The notes: generated from the sequence alone by a model not told the origin. DNA of 64,000 bases from an uncultured Nitrospira sp. (GCA_902500825.1 CABVRX010000016.1:20561-84560); one strand, 5' to 3'. Counted from the first letter of the stretch, positions 1 through 9,654 are shown. Numbers and translations are program-made.

Positions 1-339
1 AAACGTCATAACGACACGTTGAAATCACTGGTAGCCCGTTACCAAAAGGAGCTCAAAGATCGCTCCAATGCCGGGGGGGCGAATCAAACAGCGACCGTGA
101 CTCCAAGCCAGACTCCACTCGGAACCGCGACGGCCCCTCAGGCGGCTGTCTCAGCGGCGATGAACATTAATAAAGTTTCAGCGAGCGATATGATTCTCTT
201 TCTCGGACTGAAGCAAGATGAGGCCGATCGCATCGTGAGCAATCGGCCTTATCGCGTGAAGGGTGAGTTGGTAGCGAAAAATGTGGTGCCAAAAGAAACC
301 TTCGACCTGATCAAGGATCGGATCTCAGTCAGTCCATAG
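1..339 (+). CDS. Helix-hairpin-helix protein, C-terminal part
   Basis: The reading frame is open from the first base of the window, so the gene starts upstream and only about 112 residues are visible. The last ~60 residues (ASDMILFLGLKQDEADRIV, then a Pro-Tyr-Arg turn and a second helix ending in LIKDRI) have the spacing of a helix-hairpin-helix repeat of the ComEA type, in which small residues between helices contact DNA backbone or mediate protein contacts. The preceding ~40 residues are rich in Ala, Thr, Pro and Gln and look like a flexible linker. A strong terminator follows, so this is the last gene of its transcript. The exact role cannot be told from this part. Confidence 0.6.
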   Translation, partial: KRHNDTLKSLVARYQKELKDRSNAGGANQTATVTPSQTPLGTATAPQAAVSAAMNINKVSASDMILFLGLKQDEADRIVSNRPYRVKGELVAKNVVPKETFDLIKDRISVSP

Positions 340-367
340 CCGACTGAACATCTCAGCGGCAATGTAC

Positions 368-404
368 AAAAGGGCCGTTCTCCTTGTTGGAGAACGGCCC
401 TTTT
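368..404 (+). terminator. Rho-independent terminator
   Basis: A perfect 16-bp stem (AAAAGGGCCGTTCTCC paired with GGAGAACGGCCCTTTT) with a 5-base TTGTT loop ends in a T-rich run. It closes the helix-hairpin-helix gene. Flanked by A and T runs, it may also serve the convergent minus-strand operon. Confidence 0.9.
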
Positions 405-451
405 GTTTGGATGGACAAACCCTTGCGTCTGCGTCGTCAACGGTATGAGAC

Positions 452-1417
452 TCAGCTCGAAACAAGCTCGTCGAAGGATCTAAAATTCAGCTTCAGACCT
501 TTACAGACCTCAACCTGTCGATCGAAGCGGTTCTTTGTGCGAATCATGTTCCATAACCTGCCAAGGCCCACGCGCCCCCAGGCTGCCAGGTGGAAGACGG
601 ACAACGGATAGTCTGTTCAAAACAGGAGGCGGGATTGAAGCTCGGGGTGATGCCTGAGATGCAACAGCACCTTCAAGCGATGGGGTTGGGTGAGAGCGGA
701 AATGTCGGCATAGAAGTTTGGGTAACGCGCACACAGTTCTCGGAACGTTGGAATGAATTTTTCATAAAACATGAGGCCATAGCTGCAAGCGTGGGCAGCG
801 ATGACCGTCACTCCTTCCTCCAATGCCAGGCGGAGTCTATCGGGATCGCCGAGCGATTGATCCTTACCGATCAGGCTGAATTCGTAACCGACATGGCTGA
901 GAAACGGCAATTTCCTCTGAGCGAGTGCTCGATAGAACGGTGTGTATCTCTGATCAGCCGGATTGAAGTGCTGGGCGTTCGGCAAGACTTTGATCAAGAC
1001 GGCGCCGGCATCGGCACAGCGGTGAACTTCATCGATGGCATCTTCGCGTTGCGGGTTGATCGAGGGGCCGGCAAGAAATATATCCGGATACGCTCGGACG
1101 GTCTTGAAGACGTACGCGTTGCTGACGAGAAAGTCCGTATGCTGCCGATTGAGGAGGCCGGCCTGGTCGTAAAGTCCATCCATGCCGAGCAGCACGGCTT
1201 TCGAAACATGCTGCGAGGCGCGCAACTCCTTGAGAAGGTGATCGAGATATTTCTGATTGGCTTCCCGAGGATGTGCCGGTGACAGATCCTGTTTCCATAA
1301 AAGAAATTGAAAGAGCGGGCTTCGAAGGAGTTTCGACGAAATGAAACAACCATTGTCGCCGTCCGGCAGCGCCGCGAGATGGACGTGGCAATCGACCAGC
1401 GATTTGGTGGACGTCAT
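452..1417 (-). pseudogene. Amidohydrolase interrupted by an in-frame TGA
   Basis: This is a TIM-barrel metal-dependent hydrolase of the amidohydrolase-2 type. The N-terminus carries the metal motif DCHVHL. Later His residues lie in LSHVGYE and VIAAHACSYG. The frame stops at a TGA (617-619) after QSRLLF. Beyond that TGA the same frame continues with TDYPLSVFHLAAWGR and runs about 55 codons to a TGA at 452-454. Family members have G-(S/T)-D-Y-P here, so a Gly codon GGA appears changed to TGA. The Asp of that motif, normally a metal or catalytic residue, is lost from the shorter product. The start ATG overlaps the stop of the upstream gene as ATGA, showing translational coupling. A sequencing error is possible. 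UGA recoding is unlikely because neighbours use TGA as a stop. Confidence 0.75.
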
Positions 1418-4400
1418 TCGGCGATCGCGTTCTGGTTCGCGCCTTTACTCCTCACTTCCAATGTCTCATGTGATGAGAGTCGTTCCATCGCAATCCGCTT
1501 CACACCTCGCAGATCAAGCTTGCCGGTTCCAAGAACCGGTAATGCCTCGACTTTGATGAACTGGTGCTTTCCCGGGATAAATAAATTGGGCAGGCCGCTT
1601 GCCGAGAGTTTGTCCAGGATGGGAGGAATGCGGGATTCCTCAAGTGTATGGAGGACGGCGAGACGTTCGCCCTTTTTGTCGTCGGGTAGACCGGTCACGG
1701 CAAAGACTTGTGTGTCGGCCTCGGCAGCCTGTTGCAAGGCTTCTTCGACTTTGCCGTGAGGGACCATCTCGCCGCCGATTTTTGAGAAACGTGACAGCCG
1801 GTCGGTAATCGTCAAAAATCCGTCTTCATCCAGGGAGGCGATGTCACCGGTAATGTACCAACCATCCCGCATGGCCTGGGCGGTAAGGTCTTCGCGTCCA
1901 AGATAGCCGTTCATCACGTTCGGTCCCTTCACGAGCAACATCCCCGGTCTTCCGGTTGGAAGCGGTGCGTAACTGTCAGGATCGACGATCTGCACCGACA
2001 CACCGGGTAGCGGCTGTCCGACGGTGCCTCGGCGCGAGGCCGGTTGATAGTAGCCGGCTGCGCGGAAGTCCGGGCAATTAACGGCAATGACAGGCGCACA
2101 TTCCGTGACGCCATAGCCTTCGATCGGTCCGATCCCAAACTTGTCTTCGACGGCCTCTGCCAGTCGTGCCGGCAGTTTTTCCGCACCGGTGAGGATGACC
2201 CGCACCGAACTGAATTGTTCCGGTGTACAGCGGCGCAGATAGAGTTGGAGAAACGTCGGCGTGGTCACGAGAAAGGTGATCCGATGTCGCCGGATGAGCT
2301 CACCGATCGCTGCGACATCGAGCGGTGAAGGATGAAAGATCATGGCGGCGTTATTGGACATCACAAACCAGAAGACCATGTATCCGAATGAATGGAAGAA
2401 CGGCAGAATGCCGAGAACGCATTCGTTTTGATAGAAATGAAGCACCTGCGTGGCGCCCTGACTGTTGGCGTCGATGCTGAAGTGCGAAAGCATGACACCT
2501 TTGGGTTCTCCGGTGCTGCCGCTGCTGAAGATGATCGTGGCCAGGCTGTCGGGAGTGAGCGGAATCGTCTGCCCGCAGGCGCGTTCGATGATGCGGCACG
2601 GAGCGAAGAGGGCCAGCAAGGCAGCCAGTAGTTTCTGACCCGTGCTGATTGTCGCGGCCACGTCCTCCAGCCAAACGACCGACGGTCCATCCGGCAGTTC
2701 GAGGTTGGCTTTTTCAACGAAGGCACGGCTCGTCACGATTGTGCGCAGGCCCGCCTGTTCTACGGCGGCCTCTAGTCCTGATTTTCCGACCGTGTAGTTC
2801 AAGTTCACGATGGTCTTTCCGCAGAGGGGGGCGGCGACATTGACCAAGGCGGTGGCCACTGTGGGCGGCAACAAGGCGCCCACCTGCTGTTGGTCCTTCC
2901 AATAGAGCCGAAGCGTTCTCGCAAGGACGATTGATCCGATGAGAGCTTGCAAGGATGAGACGCGGGGACGGTTCTCGTCGGCCATGGCCAGGCGGAAAGG
3001 ATAGCGGCGCATCGACCGGATAAATTGGCGATGGAGCGGCCGGCGACTCGGTTTCCTGAGCTGCCAAGCTGTTTCGCCGAGTGCTCGAATCTTCTTGCGC
3101 AGTTCGTGCGCCGATGTATCCGACGGCAGCGACATTCCGAACGAAACGGTGACGGGATACGGAAGTTGTTCCGGCACTTTCCACAGAAAGCGGCCGTGAT
3201 TGAAGCTGAAGATGCTGCCCCACACACGGTCGAGATGAACCGGGATGATAGGAACTGTCCGTCCTTTCACGATTCGTTCGAAACCCCGCCGGAACGGTAA
3301 CAGCGTTCCGGTACGAGTCATCTGGCCTTCAGGGAATATGCAAACGAGTTCTCCCTTGTCGATGGCCGCACCGGCATCGCGGAGCGCCCGCAGAATCACA
3401 CGCAATCCCCCATGAGACGAAATCGGAATGACTCCGAGCGCCTTCATGAACGGTTTGAAGATCGGCTGTTCGGCATATTGCGAATCAACGACAAAGCGCA
3501 CGGGTCGATCCAAGCTGGCGATCAGCAAAAAGCCATCGACAAAGGAGACGTGATTGGGAACGAGGAGCGCTCCACCGGATTGCGGCACATGAGACTGACC
3601 GACGATGCGGAGTCGATAGAGGGTGTTGGTGAGAATGACCAGCACCAGCCGGATAAACGTGTCAGGCAAAAACCACAGCGCCCACCCGATGCCGCCCAAG
3701 GTCATTGCGGCAGCGGCCAAGAAAATGCCCGTTGTCGAGAGGCCGGCGTTGGCCAAGGAACCGCCTACCAGTGATCCCAACAAAATGCCGCTGAAGACGC
3801 ACGTGTTGGAGAACGAAATGACGGCACCCCTCCGATCGGACGGGGATTTCCATTGGAGGATGGCGTTCAACGGAACAAAGATGAATGAACTGGCAATTCC
3901 CAGTGCTCCCATCATAAGGAAGGTTCCTGTCAATGGAGGTGCCAGGATCCCGAGTGACAGCAAAGTGAGAAACACGCCGATGGCGCCTAAGGGGATCAAT
4001 CCGTACTCGACCCGGTTCTTGGAGACTCGTCCGACCAGCATGGCGCCGATTCCGATGCCCACTGATAGAATGGTGAGCGGAAGGCCAGACATGGCATCAG
4101 ACAGATGCAAGACGGCCTTTGCATAGACGAGGACGTTCTGTCCGAACAGGCTCGCAATCGTCCAGAACATGACTTCCATGGGAATGGCCATGCGCAGCAT
4201 CCGTTCCGATTGAATCGCGGCCCATGCACCTTGGACCGTGACTCCTATGCCTCCAGCTGCGCGGGCGGGTGACACCTGTGGAATGCGAAACGCGGTCGCG
4301 AGGCCGATGACCGAGAGGCCGGTCAATGCCAGCGGGGCCAGCCAGGTTTGAGCGCCCGCAATTTGTAGAAGGAATCCCCCGGCGGCGGTTCCCGTGAGAA

Positions 4401-4902
4401 TGGCGGCAAAGGTCCACATCTCCAAGAGTCCATTGCCGGTTGCTAGCCGCTCATGTGGGATTAATTCAGGAAGGATTCCGTACTTCGAAGGGCTGAACAG
4501 GGCGCTGTGCACACCCATGCCGCATAACACGATCAAAGGTAGGACACCGCCGGCTGGATTCAGCCAGAGCGCAACCGTGCCTGCGGCCATCAGGAAGACC
4601 TCGATGACTTTGATCGAGATGATGACGGTCCGCTTACTGATGCGATCGGCCAATGTGCCTCCAACGAGAGAGAGGAACACCAAGGGTAGCGTGAAAATGA
4701 CAAAGGCCATCGCGGTCTGTGTCTGGGCGACCGTCTCCAGTGCGGGGCCTGATGCCATACCTGCTGTGGCTTGCCGAATAGCGAGCAGCGCGACCATCAG
4801 TTTCCACGCGTTATCGTTGAAGGCGCCGCAGAATTGGGCGATCAAAAGACCCTGAAGCGGGCGTGACAGAGGTTGGGGTTCAGAACCGGCCGAGGTGGTC
4901 AT
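1414..4902 (-). CDS. aas: LplT-PlsC-Aas fusion: lysophospholipid transporter, acyltransferase and acyl-ACP synthetase
   Basis: The 1162-residue protein combines three functions. Residues ~15-410 form a major-facilitator transporter resembling LplT, with about 12 hydrophobic segments. Residues ~425-640 are a PlsC-type glycerolipid acyltransferase with the HX4D motif in NHVSFVD near residue 451. Residues ~660-1140 are an AMP-forming acyl-ACP synthetase with the P-loop FSSGSTGEPKG near 790, the motif GYGVTE and the C-terminal Lys in GTGKLDL. In E. coli LplT and Aas are separate and together re-acylate lysophosphatidylethanolamine at the inner membrane; fused forms are known in other bacteria. 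The start overlaps the upstream MutS-like gene by 4 bp and its stop overlaps the amidohydrolase, so the three genes form one operon. Confidence 0.9.
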   Translation of the reverse strand: MTTSAGSEPQPLSRPLQGLLIAQFCGAFNDNAWKLMVALLAIRQATAGMASGPALETVAQTQTAMAFVIFTLPLVFLSLVGGTLADRISKRTVIISIKVIEVFLMAAGTVALWLNPAGGVLPLIVLCGMGVHSALFSPSKYGILPELIPHERLATGNGLLEMWTFAAILTGTAAGGFLLQIAGAQTWLAPLALTGLSVIGLATAFRIPQVSPARAAGGIGVTVQGAWAAIQSERMLRMAIPMEVMFWTIASLFGQNVLVYAKAVLHLSDAMSGLPLTILSVGIGIGAMLVGRVSKNRVEYGLIPLGAIGVFLTLLSLGILAPPLTGTFLMMGALGIASSFIFVPLNAILQWKSPSDRRGAVISFSNTCVFSGILLGSLVGGSLANAGLSTTGIFLAAAAMTLGGIGWALWFLPDTFIRLVLVILTNTLYRLRIVGQSHVPQSGGALLVPNHVSFVDGFLLIASLDRPVRFVVDSQYAEQPIFKPFMKALGVIPISSHGGLRVILRALRDAGAAIDKGELVCIFPEGQMTRTGTLLPFRRGFERIVKGRTVPIIPVHLDRVWGSIFSFNHGRFLWKVPEQLPYPVTVSFGMSLPSDTSAHELRKKIRALGETAWQLRKPSRRPLHRQFIRSMRRYPFRLAMADENRPRVSSLQALIGSIVLARTLRLYWKDQQQVGALLPPTVATALVNVAAPLCGKTIVNLNYTVGKSGLEAAVEQAGLRTIVTSRAFVEKANLELPDGPSVVWLEDVAATISTGQKLLAALLALFAPCRIIERACGQTIPLTPDSLATIIFSSGSTGEPKGVMLSHFSIDANSQGATQVLHFYQNECVLGILPFFHSFGYMVFWFVMSNNAAMIFHPSPLDVAAIGELIRRHRITFLVTTPTFLQLYLRRCTPEQFSSVRVILTGAEKLPARLAEAVEDKFGIGPIEGYGVTECAPVIAVNCPDFRAAGYYQPASRRGTVGQPLPGVSVQIVDPDSYAPLPTGRPGMLLVKGPNVMNGYLGREDLTAQAMRDGWYITGDIASLDEDGFLTITDRLSRFSKIGGEMVPHGKVEEALQQAAEADTQVFAVTGLPDDKKGERLAVLHTLEESRIPPILDKLSASGLPNLFIPGKHQFIKVEALPVLGTGKLDLRGVKRIAMERLSSHETLEVRSKGANQNAIAE

Positions 4903-6758
4903 CCGTGAGGGTCATTCTGCCTGAGATTTGGTGCTGGGGAAATAGGCAGGCCTTCCAACTCCATAATTCTCAGCGCGTTCGTCGTAGGGCACGGGCCTGG
5001 TCGGAGCCGGTAGTCAAACTCGAGTGAACCGGCTGACACGGTTTCCTGAAAGTGTGCATTGATGAGCCTCGGCACAATGCGCTCCAGATCGGCCAACTCC
5101 AGATCATGGGTGCTCACAAGGCCGAAGCCGTTTCCTTGCGACAGTTCGGTAATGTAGGCCTGGCTGCCGATGAGCCGTTCCCGATTGTTGGTGCCTTTGA
5201 AGATCTCGTCGATCAGGAACAGCACAGGTGGCGCGGGTATTTCTTTGGTAGCAGTAAGGATTGTCTTGAGCCGTTTGACCTCGGCATAGAAGAACGAGAG
5301 ACCGGCATCAAGCGAATCATCGACCCGGATGCAACAGGCCAGCCGGCTCCAGGTCCATTCCAGCGAGCCTGCACAAACAGGGGCACCGGCTTGCGCGAGG
5401 CAGAGGTTGATGCCGATCGTCCGCAGGAACGTACTCTTGCCGGACATGTTGGAGCCTGTGATCAGGTGAATTGCGCCGAGTTCAGTCAGATGAACGTCAT
5501 TAGCAACACAGGTCTTCGTCGGCAGTAACGGATGGCCGAGTCGGTCGGCGTGAAAGGCAGGAGGCGTGCCGTTCCGTTCACCGGCTGCGACGAGGGGAGT
5601 CGGCCATGTGTAATTGGGATGAAGGTAGGCAAAGGTCGCTAGAGCCGATGCCGCTTCGACTTCCGCCAAGCAGTTCAACCACAGCGGGAGGGCGTTTTTG
5701 ATCTCGTGCTGGATCTGACTCAGTCGGCGAGTGAACCACAGATCCCATGGGCAGAGCGCGTTGATTGCCAGATGAACGAGCGGGTGCGCCTTGATGCTGA
5801 TCGCATGAAGCGCGCGTGCAGCACGATTGAGGTGCCGCATGGGGCTAGCCGTGCCGATCAGGTTCGTCCAGGCGGAAGTGAGTGCCGTGTCTCGTCGTCG
5901 TGCATGCCGCTCAATGTAACCAAGGACCGTAGCAAGCCGCTCAGTTTCATGATGAAGTCCGACGGCATGCTCCAGCAACTCTTCTCCTTGATCAGTCATG
6001 AAGTAAATCACGACATAGGCCGCGAACGAAAACATCCAATAACCAGGGAGCAAGCCGAGCATCGTGGCTAAGGCAAGACTGATCGTTGCAAGGGCGAGGA
6101 GACTTTGGACGATCAGGATAGTGTCTACGTGAGGTATGCCGATCGGATGTTCAAGCACCGCGGCCAACCGCTTGCCGTTGATTTCTTGGTCTCCGGTTAA
6201 TTTGGCCTCGAGCGCAAGACGGTCACGAAACAAGGTACGAACTGCCAATTCTTTTACCAAAGACCGCCGTGTGTGCCAATGTGACGGCGTAGGGGGCTGC
6301 TCCAGCAGCCAGCCATGCAAGCGCTCTCGGCCATGGTCGGATACGGTGGTGTCGAGGAGATGTGTCAGAGAGTGTGCGCCGAAGAGATCCAGGTCTGCGG
6401 CATACGGATGAGACTTCGGAGCTTCACCGGGCCTCGCGGGAATCGCAGCCCAGTCCAGTGCCATCCGAGCCAGATGAGCCAGCTTAATCTGTTTCCATTG
6501 CCGAAGCCGGTGAATCCGTGTTTCTACCCTGTTATGATACGCGGCCACGGTGACGAAAATGGCTAAGAATATTCCGAGGGCCAGGTTGCCGCTGTGATAC
6601 CAATCGAGCTTGTAAAAGGTCACGGTTCCGACGAGGCCGATGAGGAAAATAGCCAGCCGCCATCGTGTGAATGTTGCGCTGGTCCTGGTTCCTTGAACAA
6701 TGAGGTGGTCGGTGCGCCGGATCATCGACTCGATCTGTGCCATACGTGAGCTGGCCAT
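4899..6758 (-). CDS. Membrane-associated MutS-family ATPase
   Basis: The C-terminal ~210 residues are a MutS ATPase domain: Walker A GSNMSGKST near residue 433, Walker B LFLIDEIFKGTNN near 510, and the His switch STHD. At 619 residues the protein is much shorter than mismatch-repair MutS (about 850) and has no N-terminal mismatch-recognition domain with its Phe-x-Glu motif. Instead it has two hydrophobic segments near residues 30-70 and two more near 215-260, so it is probably membrane bound. A core helical lever region follows the second pair. This subfamily is widespread but its role is unclear, and canonical mismatch repair should not be assumed. It is first in the operon with the Aas fusion, with a 4-bp overlap. 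Confidence 0.85.
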   Translation of the reverse strand: MASSRMAQIESMIRRTDHLIVQGTRTSATFTRWRLAIFLIGLVGTVTFYKLDWYHSGNLALGIFLAIFVTVAAYHNRVETRIHRLRQWKQIKLAHLARMALDWAAIPARPGEAPKSHPYAADLDLFGAHSLTHLLDTTVSDHGRERLHGWLLEQPPTPSHWHTRRSLVKELAVRTLFRDRLALEAKLTGDQEINGKRLAAVLEHPIGIPHVDTILIVQSLLALATISLALATMLGLLPGYWMFSFAAYVVIYFMTDQGEELLEHAVGLHHETERLATVLGYIERHARRRDTALTSAWTNLIGTASPMRHLNRAARALHAISIKAHPLVHLAINALCPWDLWFTRRLSQIQHEIKNALPLWLNCLAEVEAASALATFAYLHPNYTWPTPLVAAGERNGTPPAFHADRLGHPLLPTKTCVANDVHLTELGAIHLITGSNMSGKSTFLRTIGINLCLAQAGAPVCAGSLEWTWSRLACCIRVDDSLDAGLSFFYAEVKRLKTILTATKEIPAPPVLFLIDEIFKGTNNRERLIGSQAYITELSQGNGFGLVSTHDLELADLERIVPRLINAHFQETVSAGSLEFDYRLRPGPCPTTNALRIMELEGLPISPAPNLRQNDPHG

Positions 6759-6864
6759 AGCAGGCGACCTTACTGGGAACGGACGGGAACGTCAAATACC
6801 GAGGTGAGTTTCAGAAACGAATCTCGTCGGCCCAGGAGAATCGGTCACGTTTCATCAAATAATA

Positions 6865-7740
6865 ATGGCTAACGATTGGATTGACGTCTGCATCCAAGAG
6901 CGCTTCGATGCAGGCGAGTTGCTGAGCCGACTTGACGATCCCAGCATCCAAGGCGCTTGGGAGGATGAGGGGGGCGTCCATCTCTATTGGCCGGAAGACC
7001 AATGGAACGAAGATCGGCTCGCCTCGGTTCGCCTGGTCCTTGCAGACCTCGCACCGTCGATGGGGGACATTTCGCTCTCGGTACGACAGGTGCCGGCTCA
7101 GGATTGGAACGAGACATGGGCGCGATCCGTGAAACCGCTTCACATCGGTCGGTTGGTCATTCGTCCGAGTTGGGAATCAGTCGTGCTGGGGCCGAGGGAT
7201 ATCGAAATCGTGCTTGATCCTAAGCAGGCATTCGGTACCGGCCATCATGCGACCACTCGCATGATGCTGGAATGGCTGCAGAAAGAAATTCACGGTGGTG
7301 AAAAGGCTCTGGACGTAGGGACGGGTAGCGCTCTCCTGGCCATGGCAGCGGTCAAGCTCGGCGCCGCATCGGCTATTGGTGTTGAACATGATTCGGTTGC
7401 GGCGGAATGTGCAAGAGAGTATCTCGGATTGAATCATTTGGACGATCGGATCGACATCATCACCGGCACGTTAGACGACCTGCCGGGGGAGAAGCGAGAG
7501 ATCGCTGATTTAGTGCTGGCCAATCTCGACCGGCAGACGATCTTGGACCTCACCGGCGATTTGGTAGGCTCGGCGTCGGAAGGGGCGAGAATCATGGTCT
7601 CCGGCATTCTGGTCGAGCAGCAGGACGAAATCGTCGAACGGTTTTCCAGTCTCGGCTTGGCGTGCTCCGAACGCTGTGAAGATGAAGGGTGGGTGGCGAT
7701 GAAGTTTTTCAGACCAGAATCCTGCGATGGAGAGGCCTGA
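6865..7740 (+). CDS. prmA: Ribosomal protein L11 methyltransferase
   Basis: PrmA trimethylates ribosomal protein L11 using S-adenosylmethionine. The N-terminal ~95 residues are the small substrate-binding domain. The linker FGTGHHATTRM is a hallmark of the family, and the SAM motif I is DVGTGSALLAMAAVKLGA near residue 150. The motif NLDRQT stands where bacterial PrmA has an N-(I/L)-x-x-x sequence. The 291 residues match family length. The gene is divergent from the MutS-like operon and its stop lies 2 bp before the MOSC gene, so the two are probably co-transcribed. Confidence 0.93.
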   Translation: MANDWIDVCIQERFDAGELLSRLDDPSIQGAWEDEGGVHLYWPEDQWNEDRLASVRLVLADLAPSMGDISLSVRQVPAQDWNETWARSVKPLHIGRLVIRPSWESVVLGPRDIEIVLDPKQAFGTGHHATTRMMLEWLQKEIHGGEKALDVGTGSALLAMAAVKLGAASAIGVEHDSVAAECAREYLGLNHLDDRIDIITGTLDDLPGEKREIADLVLANLDRQTILDLTGDLVGSASEGARIMVSGILVEQQDEIVERFSSLGLACSERCEDEGWVAMKFFRPESCDGEA

Positions 7741-7742
7741 CG

Positions 7743-8222
7743 ATGTCAACCAGGCCTCCCTATCCGCATGTGCATCAGATCAATGTCTCTGACGGAGGTG
7801 TTCCGAAGCTGCCGGTTTGGGAGGCCAAGGTGAGTGAACGGGGTTTGGATGGCGATCGCCAGCGCAATCTGAAGTTCCATGGCGGGCCGGATCGTGCCGT
7901 CTGTCTGTATTCGCTTGAACTCATCGAACAACTTCAAGATGAAGGCCATCCGATCGATCCAGGATCCTCCGGTGAAAACCTGACCTTGTCCGGCTTGGAG
8001 TGGGAGCTGGTGCGACCCGGTGCGCGATTGACGATCGGTCCTGACGTCGAACTCGAAGTCACGAGCTTTACAACTCCATGCAGCCATAATGGGCGCTGGT
8101 TTCGGGATGAGGACTTCTCGCGCATTTCGCAGAAGCTCAATCCAGGCTGGAGTCGTGTCTATGCGAAAGTGCTGCAGGGTGGAGTTGTGCGGCCTGGAGA
8201 TGCAGTCGAGATAGGGAGCTAA
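7743..8222 (+). CDS. MOSC domain protein
   Basis: A compact 159-residue MOSC domain related to the C-terminus of molybdenum cofactor sulfurase and to YiiM. Recognisable elements are GDRQRNLKFHGGPDRAV, the sequence PGSSGENL, and a conserved Cys in TPCSHN proposed to carry a persulfide in the family. The ATG used here lies 2 bp after the prmA stop; a start 18 codons upstream would overlap prmA and lacks support. MOSC proteins are thought to deliver sulfur or reduce N-hydroxylated compounds with molybdenum. The substrate here is unknown. Confidence 0.85.
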   Translation: MSTRPPYPHVHQINVSDGGVPKLPVWEAKVSERGLDGDRQRNLKFHGGPDRAVCLYSLELIEQLQDEGHPIDPGSSGENLTLSGLEWELVRPGARLTIGPDVELEVTSFTTPCSHNGRWFRDEDFSRISQKLNPGWSRVYAKVLQGGVVRPGDAVEIGS

Positions 8223-8250
8223 CAACCCCGTACGCTTTTGGAGGTGTCTA

Positions 8251-8910
8251 GTGGATCGCGTACCAGAACCAGAACTGATGGACGATCCGAAGCAGGCAGA
8301 GGCCTACGCTCGCGCCGACTTTGCGGAGGAAAACCAAGGATTCGTTGAACGATTCAAAGAGTATTTTCCGGAGTTTGCGCAAGGAAAGGTATTGGATCTC
8401 GGCTGTGGTCCAGGGGATATCCCGATCCGATTTGCCAAACTGTATCCGGCCTGCCAGGTCATGGGCATCGACGCGTCGGCTCCCATGATTCAATTAGGAG
8501 AGCAAGCGGTGCAACAAGCGGTACTGGCCGACCGCATCACGTTGCGATGCGAACGGTATGAAGAGGTGGCTGGTGCGAGAATCGTTGACGCCGTCATTTC
8601 CAACAGCCTACTCCATCATCTGCTCAATCCGTTGCAGTTTTGGCAGAAACTTCGCCAACTGGTGAAGCCTGGGGCGCCAGTCTTGGTGATGGACCTGCTC
8701 CGCCCGGACTCACCGGAAGCGGCACAAGCTATTGTCGATCAGTACGCTGCTAACGAGCCGGCTATCCTGCGTCGCGATTTCTACAATTCTCTGCGTGCGG
8801 CATTCACAGAAGATGAAATCGGTTCACAACTTGCCCGCATGAATCTCACACGATTGCTGATCGATATCCCAGACGACCGGCACTGGGTGGTCGGAGGGAT
8901 AATTTATTGA
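8251..8910 (+). CDS. Class I SAM-dependent methyltransferase
   Basis: This 219-residue protein has a Rossmann-type methyltransferase core: motif I VLDLGCGPGDIPIRFA near residue 48, an acidic residue ending strand 2 in MGIDAS, and post-motif NSLLHHLLNP. It belongs to the Methyltransf_25/11 group, whose members act on diverse small molecules, and no substrate can be named. Translation starts at a GTG preceded by the ribosome-binding site GGAGGTG eight bases upstream. It lies 28 bp after the MOSC gene in the same direction and may end the prmA transcript. Confidence 0.85.
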   Translation: MDRVPEPELMDDPKQAEAYARADFAEENQGFVERFKEYFPEFAQGKVLDLGCGPGDIPIRFAKLYPACQVMGIDASAPMIQLGEQAVQQAVLADRITLRCERYEEVAGARIVDAVISNSLLHHLLNPLQFWQKLRQLVKPGAPVLVMDLLRPDSPEAAQAIVDQYAANEPAILRRDFYNSLRAAFTEDEIGSQLARMNLTRLLIDIPDDRHWVVGGIIY

Positions 8911-9047
8911 GAGCGATGGCGAACCTATATTTTAGCGTTCAGTATCCAGCTAACGGCAGACACGGGACAGGTTGTCTCTGCGGGATTATACAGTCTGTCT
9001 AATCATTGTTGGGTGTTGGATATAGGGTTTAGACGGGATAGAGGACA

Positions 9048-9602
9048 ATGAGCCAGTTGATTCGATGCCTAGTTTTAGCGGTCTTGTTTTCGCTGGCCGC
9101 TGGTTGTGTGAATGTGGTCAATCCGGTCTTGGTAAAAGTAACCTATGACAAGCCTATTAGAATGACATCCGACAAAACTGCAAGGCTGGAACTAATTATC
9201 GGCGTCGTACAAGGGGACCGCCCTTACCCTAGTTCGCTGTTCAATGCGCAAGACCAGCAAGTATTCACGGAGTCTCTCGAAGAAGAACTCCTCCGCCTCA
9301 ACCTCTTGCGCGTATTTGGAGAGGGAGAATCGACCATCGAGGGTACGGATGTCCTGATCCTACTGATGTTCGTGCATACGACGCACGACAGCAATTTACA
9401 CGACTATCGGCTAGATGTTGCTATGGAAATCTGCTCTGCCGATAGAGCATTCAAGAAGCGGTATCAAGTTCTATCGTCAGAGGGGGAGAGCATATTGATA
9501 CGTATGGGAACCAACGCAGCAGAAGGCAAAGCCAAAGCGGCCAAGAAACTAATGGCAGCGTTGATCCCGGACATCGAGCAGTTTATGAAAGCCCAGCAAT
9601 GA
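9048..9602 (+). CDS. Predicted lipoprotein of unknown function
   Basis: The protein begins with a short signal peptide and a lipobox (LAAGC, Cys at residue 20), so it should be lipid-anchored after cleavage. The 165-residue mature part has alternating strands and helices and ends in a Lys-rich helix; I do not recognise the family. The region GVVQGDRPYPSSLFNAQ followed by a helix, and an inner segment LILLMFVHTTHDS, loosely resemble small envelope lipoproteins that bind as helper subunits. It lies just upstream of the RlpA-like lipoprotein with a 52-bp gap. Base composition appears somewhat AT-richer than its neighbours. Confidence 0.65.
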   Translation: MSQLIRCLVLAVLFSLAAGCVNVVNPVLVKVTYDKPIRMTSDKTARLELIIGVVQGDRPYPSSLFNAQDQQVFTESLEEELLRLNLLRVFGEGESTIEGTDVLILLMFVHTTHDSNLHDYRLDVAMEICSADRAFKKRYQVLSSEGESILIRMGTNAAEGKAKAAKKLMAALIPDIEQFMKAQQ

Positions 9603-9654
9603 TGATTCCCAAGGCTCATGCTTGACCCCATTGGTCTTCCTCAAGTGTTAGGCA

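Noticed and set aside
617..619. Selenocysteine or UGA-glycine recoding at the amidohydrolase TGA
   Set aside because: Many neighbouring genes use TGA as a plain stop, the expected residue is Gly not Cys, and I saw no selenocysteine insertion element. A nonsense change or read error is simpler.
590..1282. A 230-codon plus-strand frame opposite the amidohydrolase
   Set aside because: It mirrors the real coding strand, has no recognisable domain and no ribosome-binding site.
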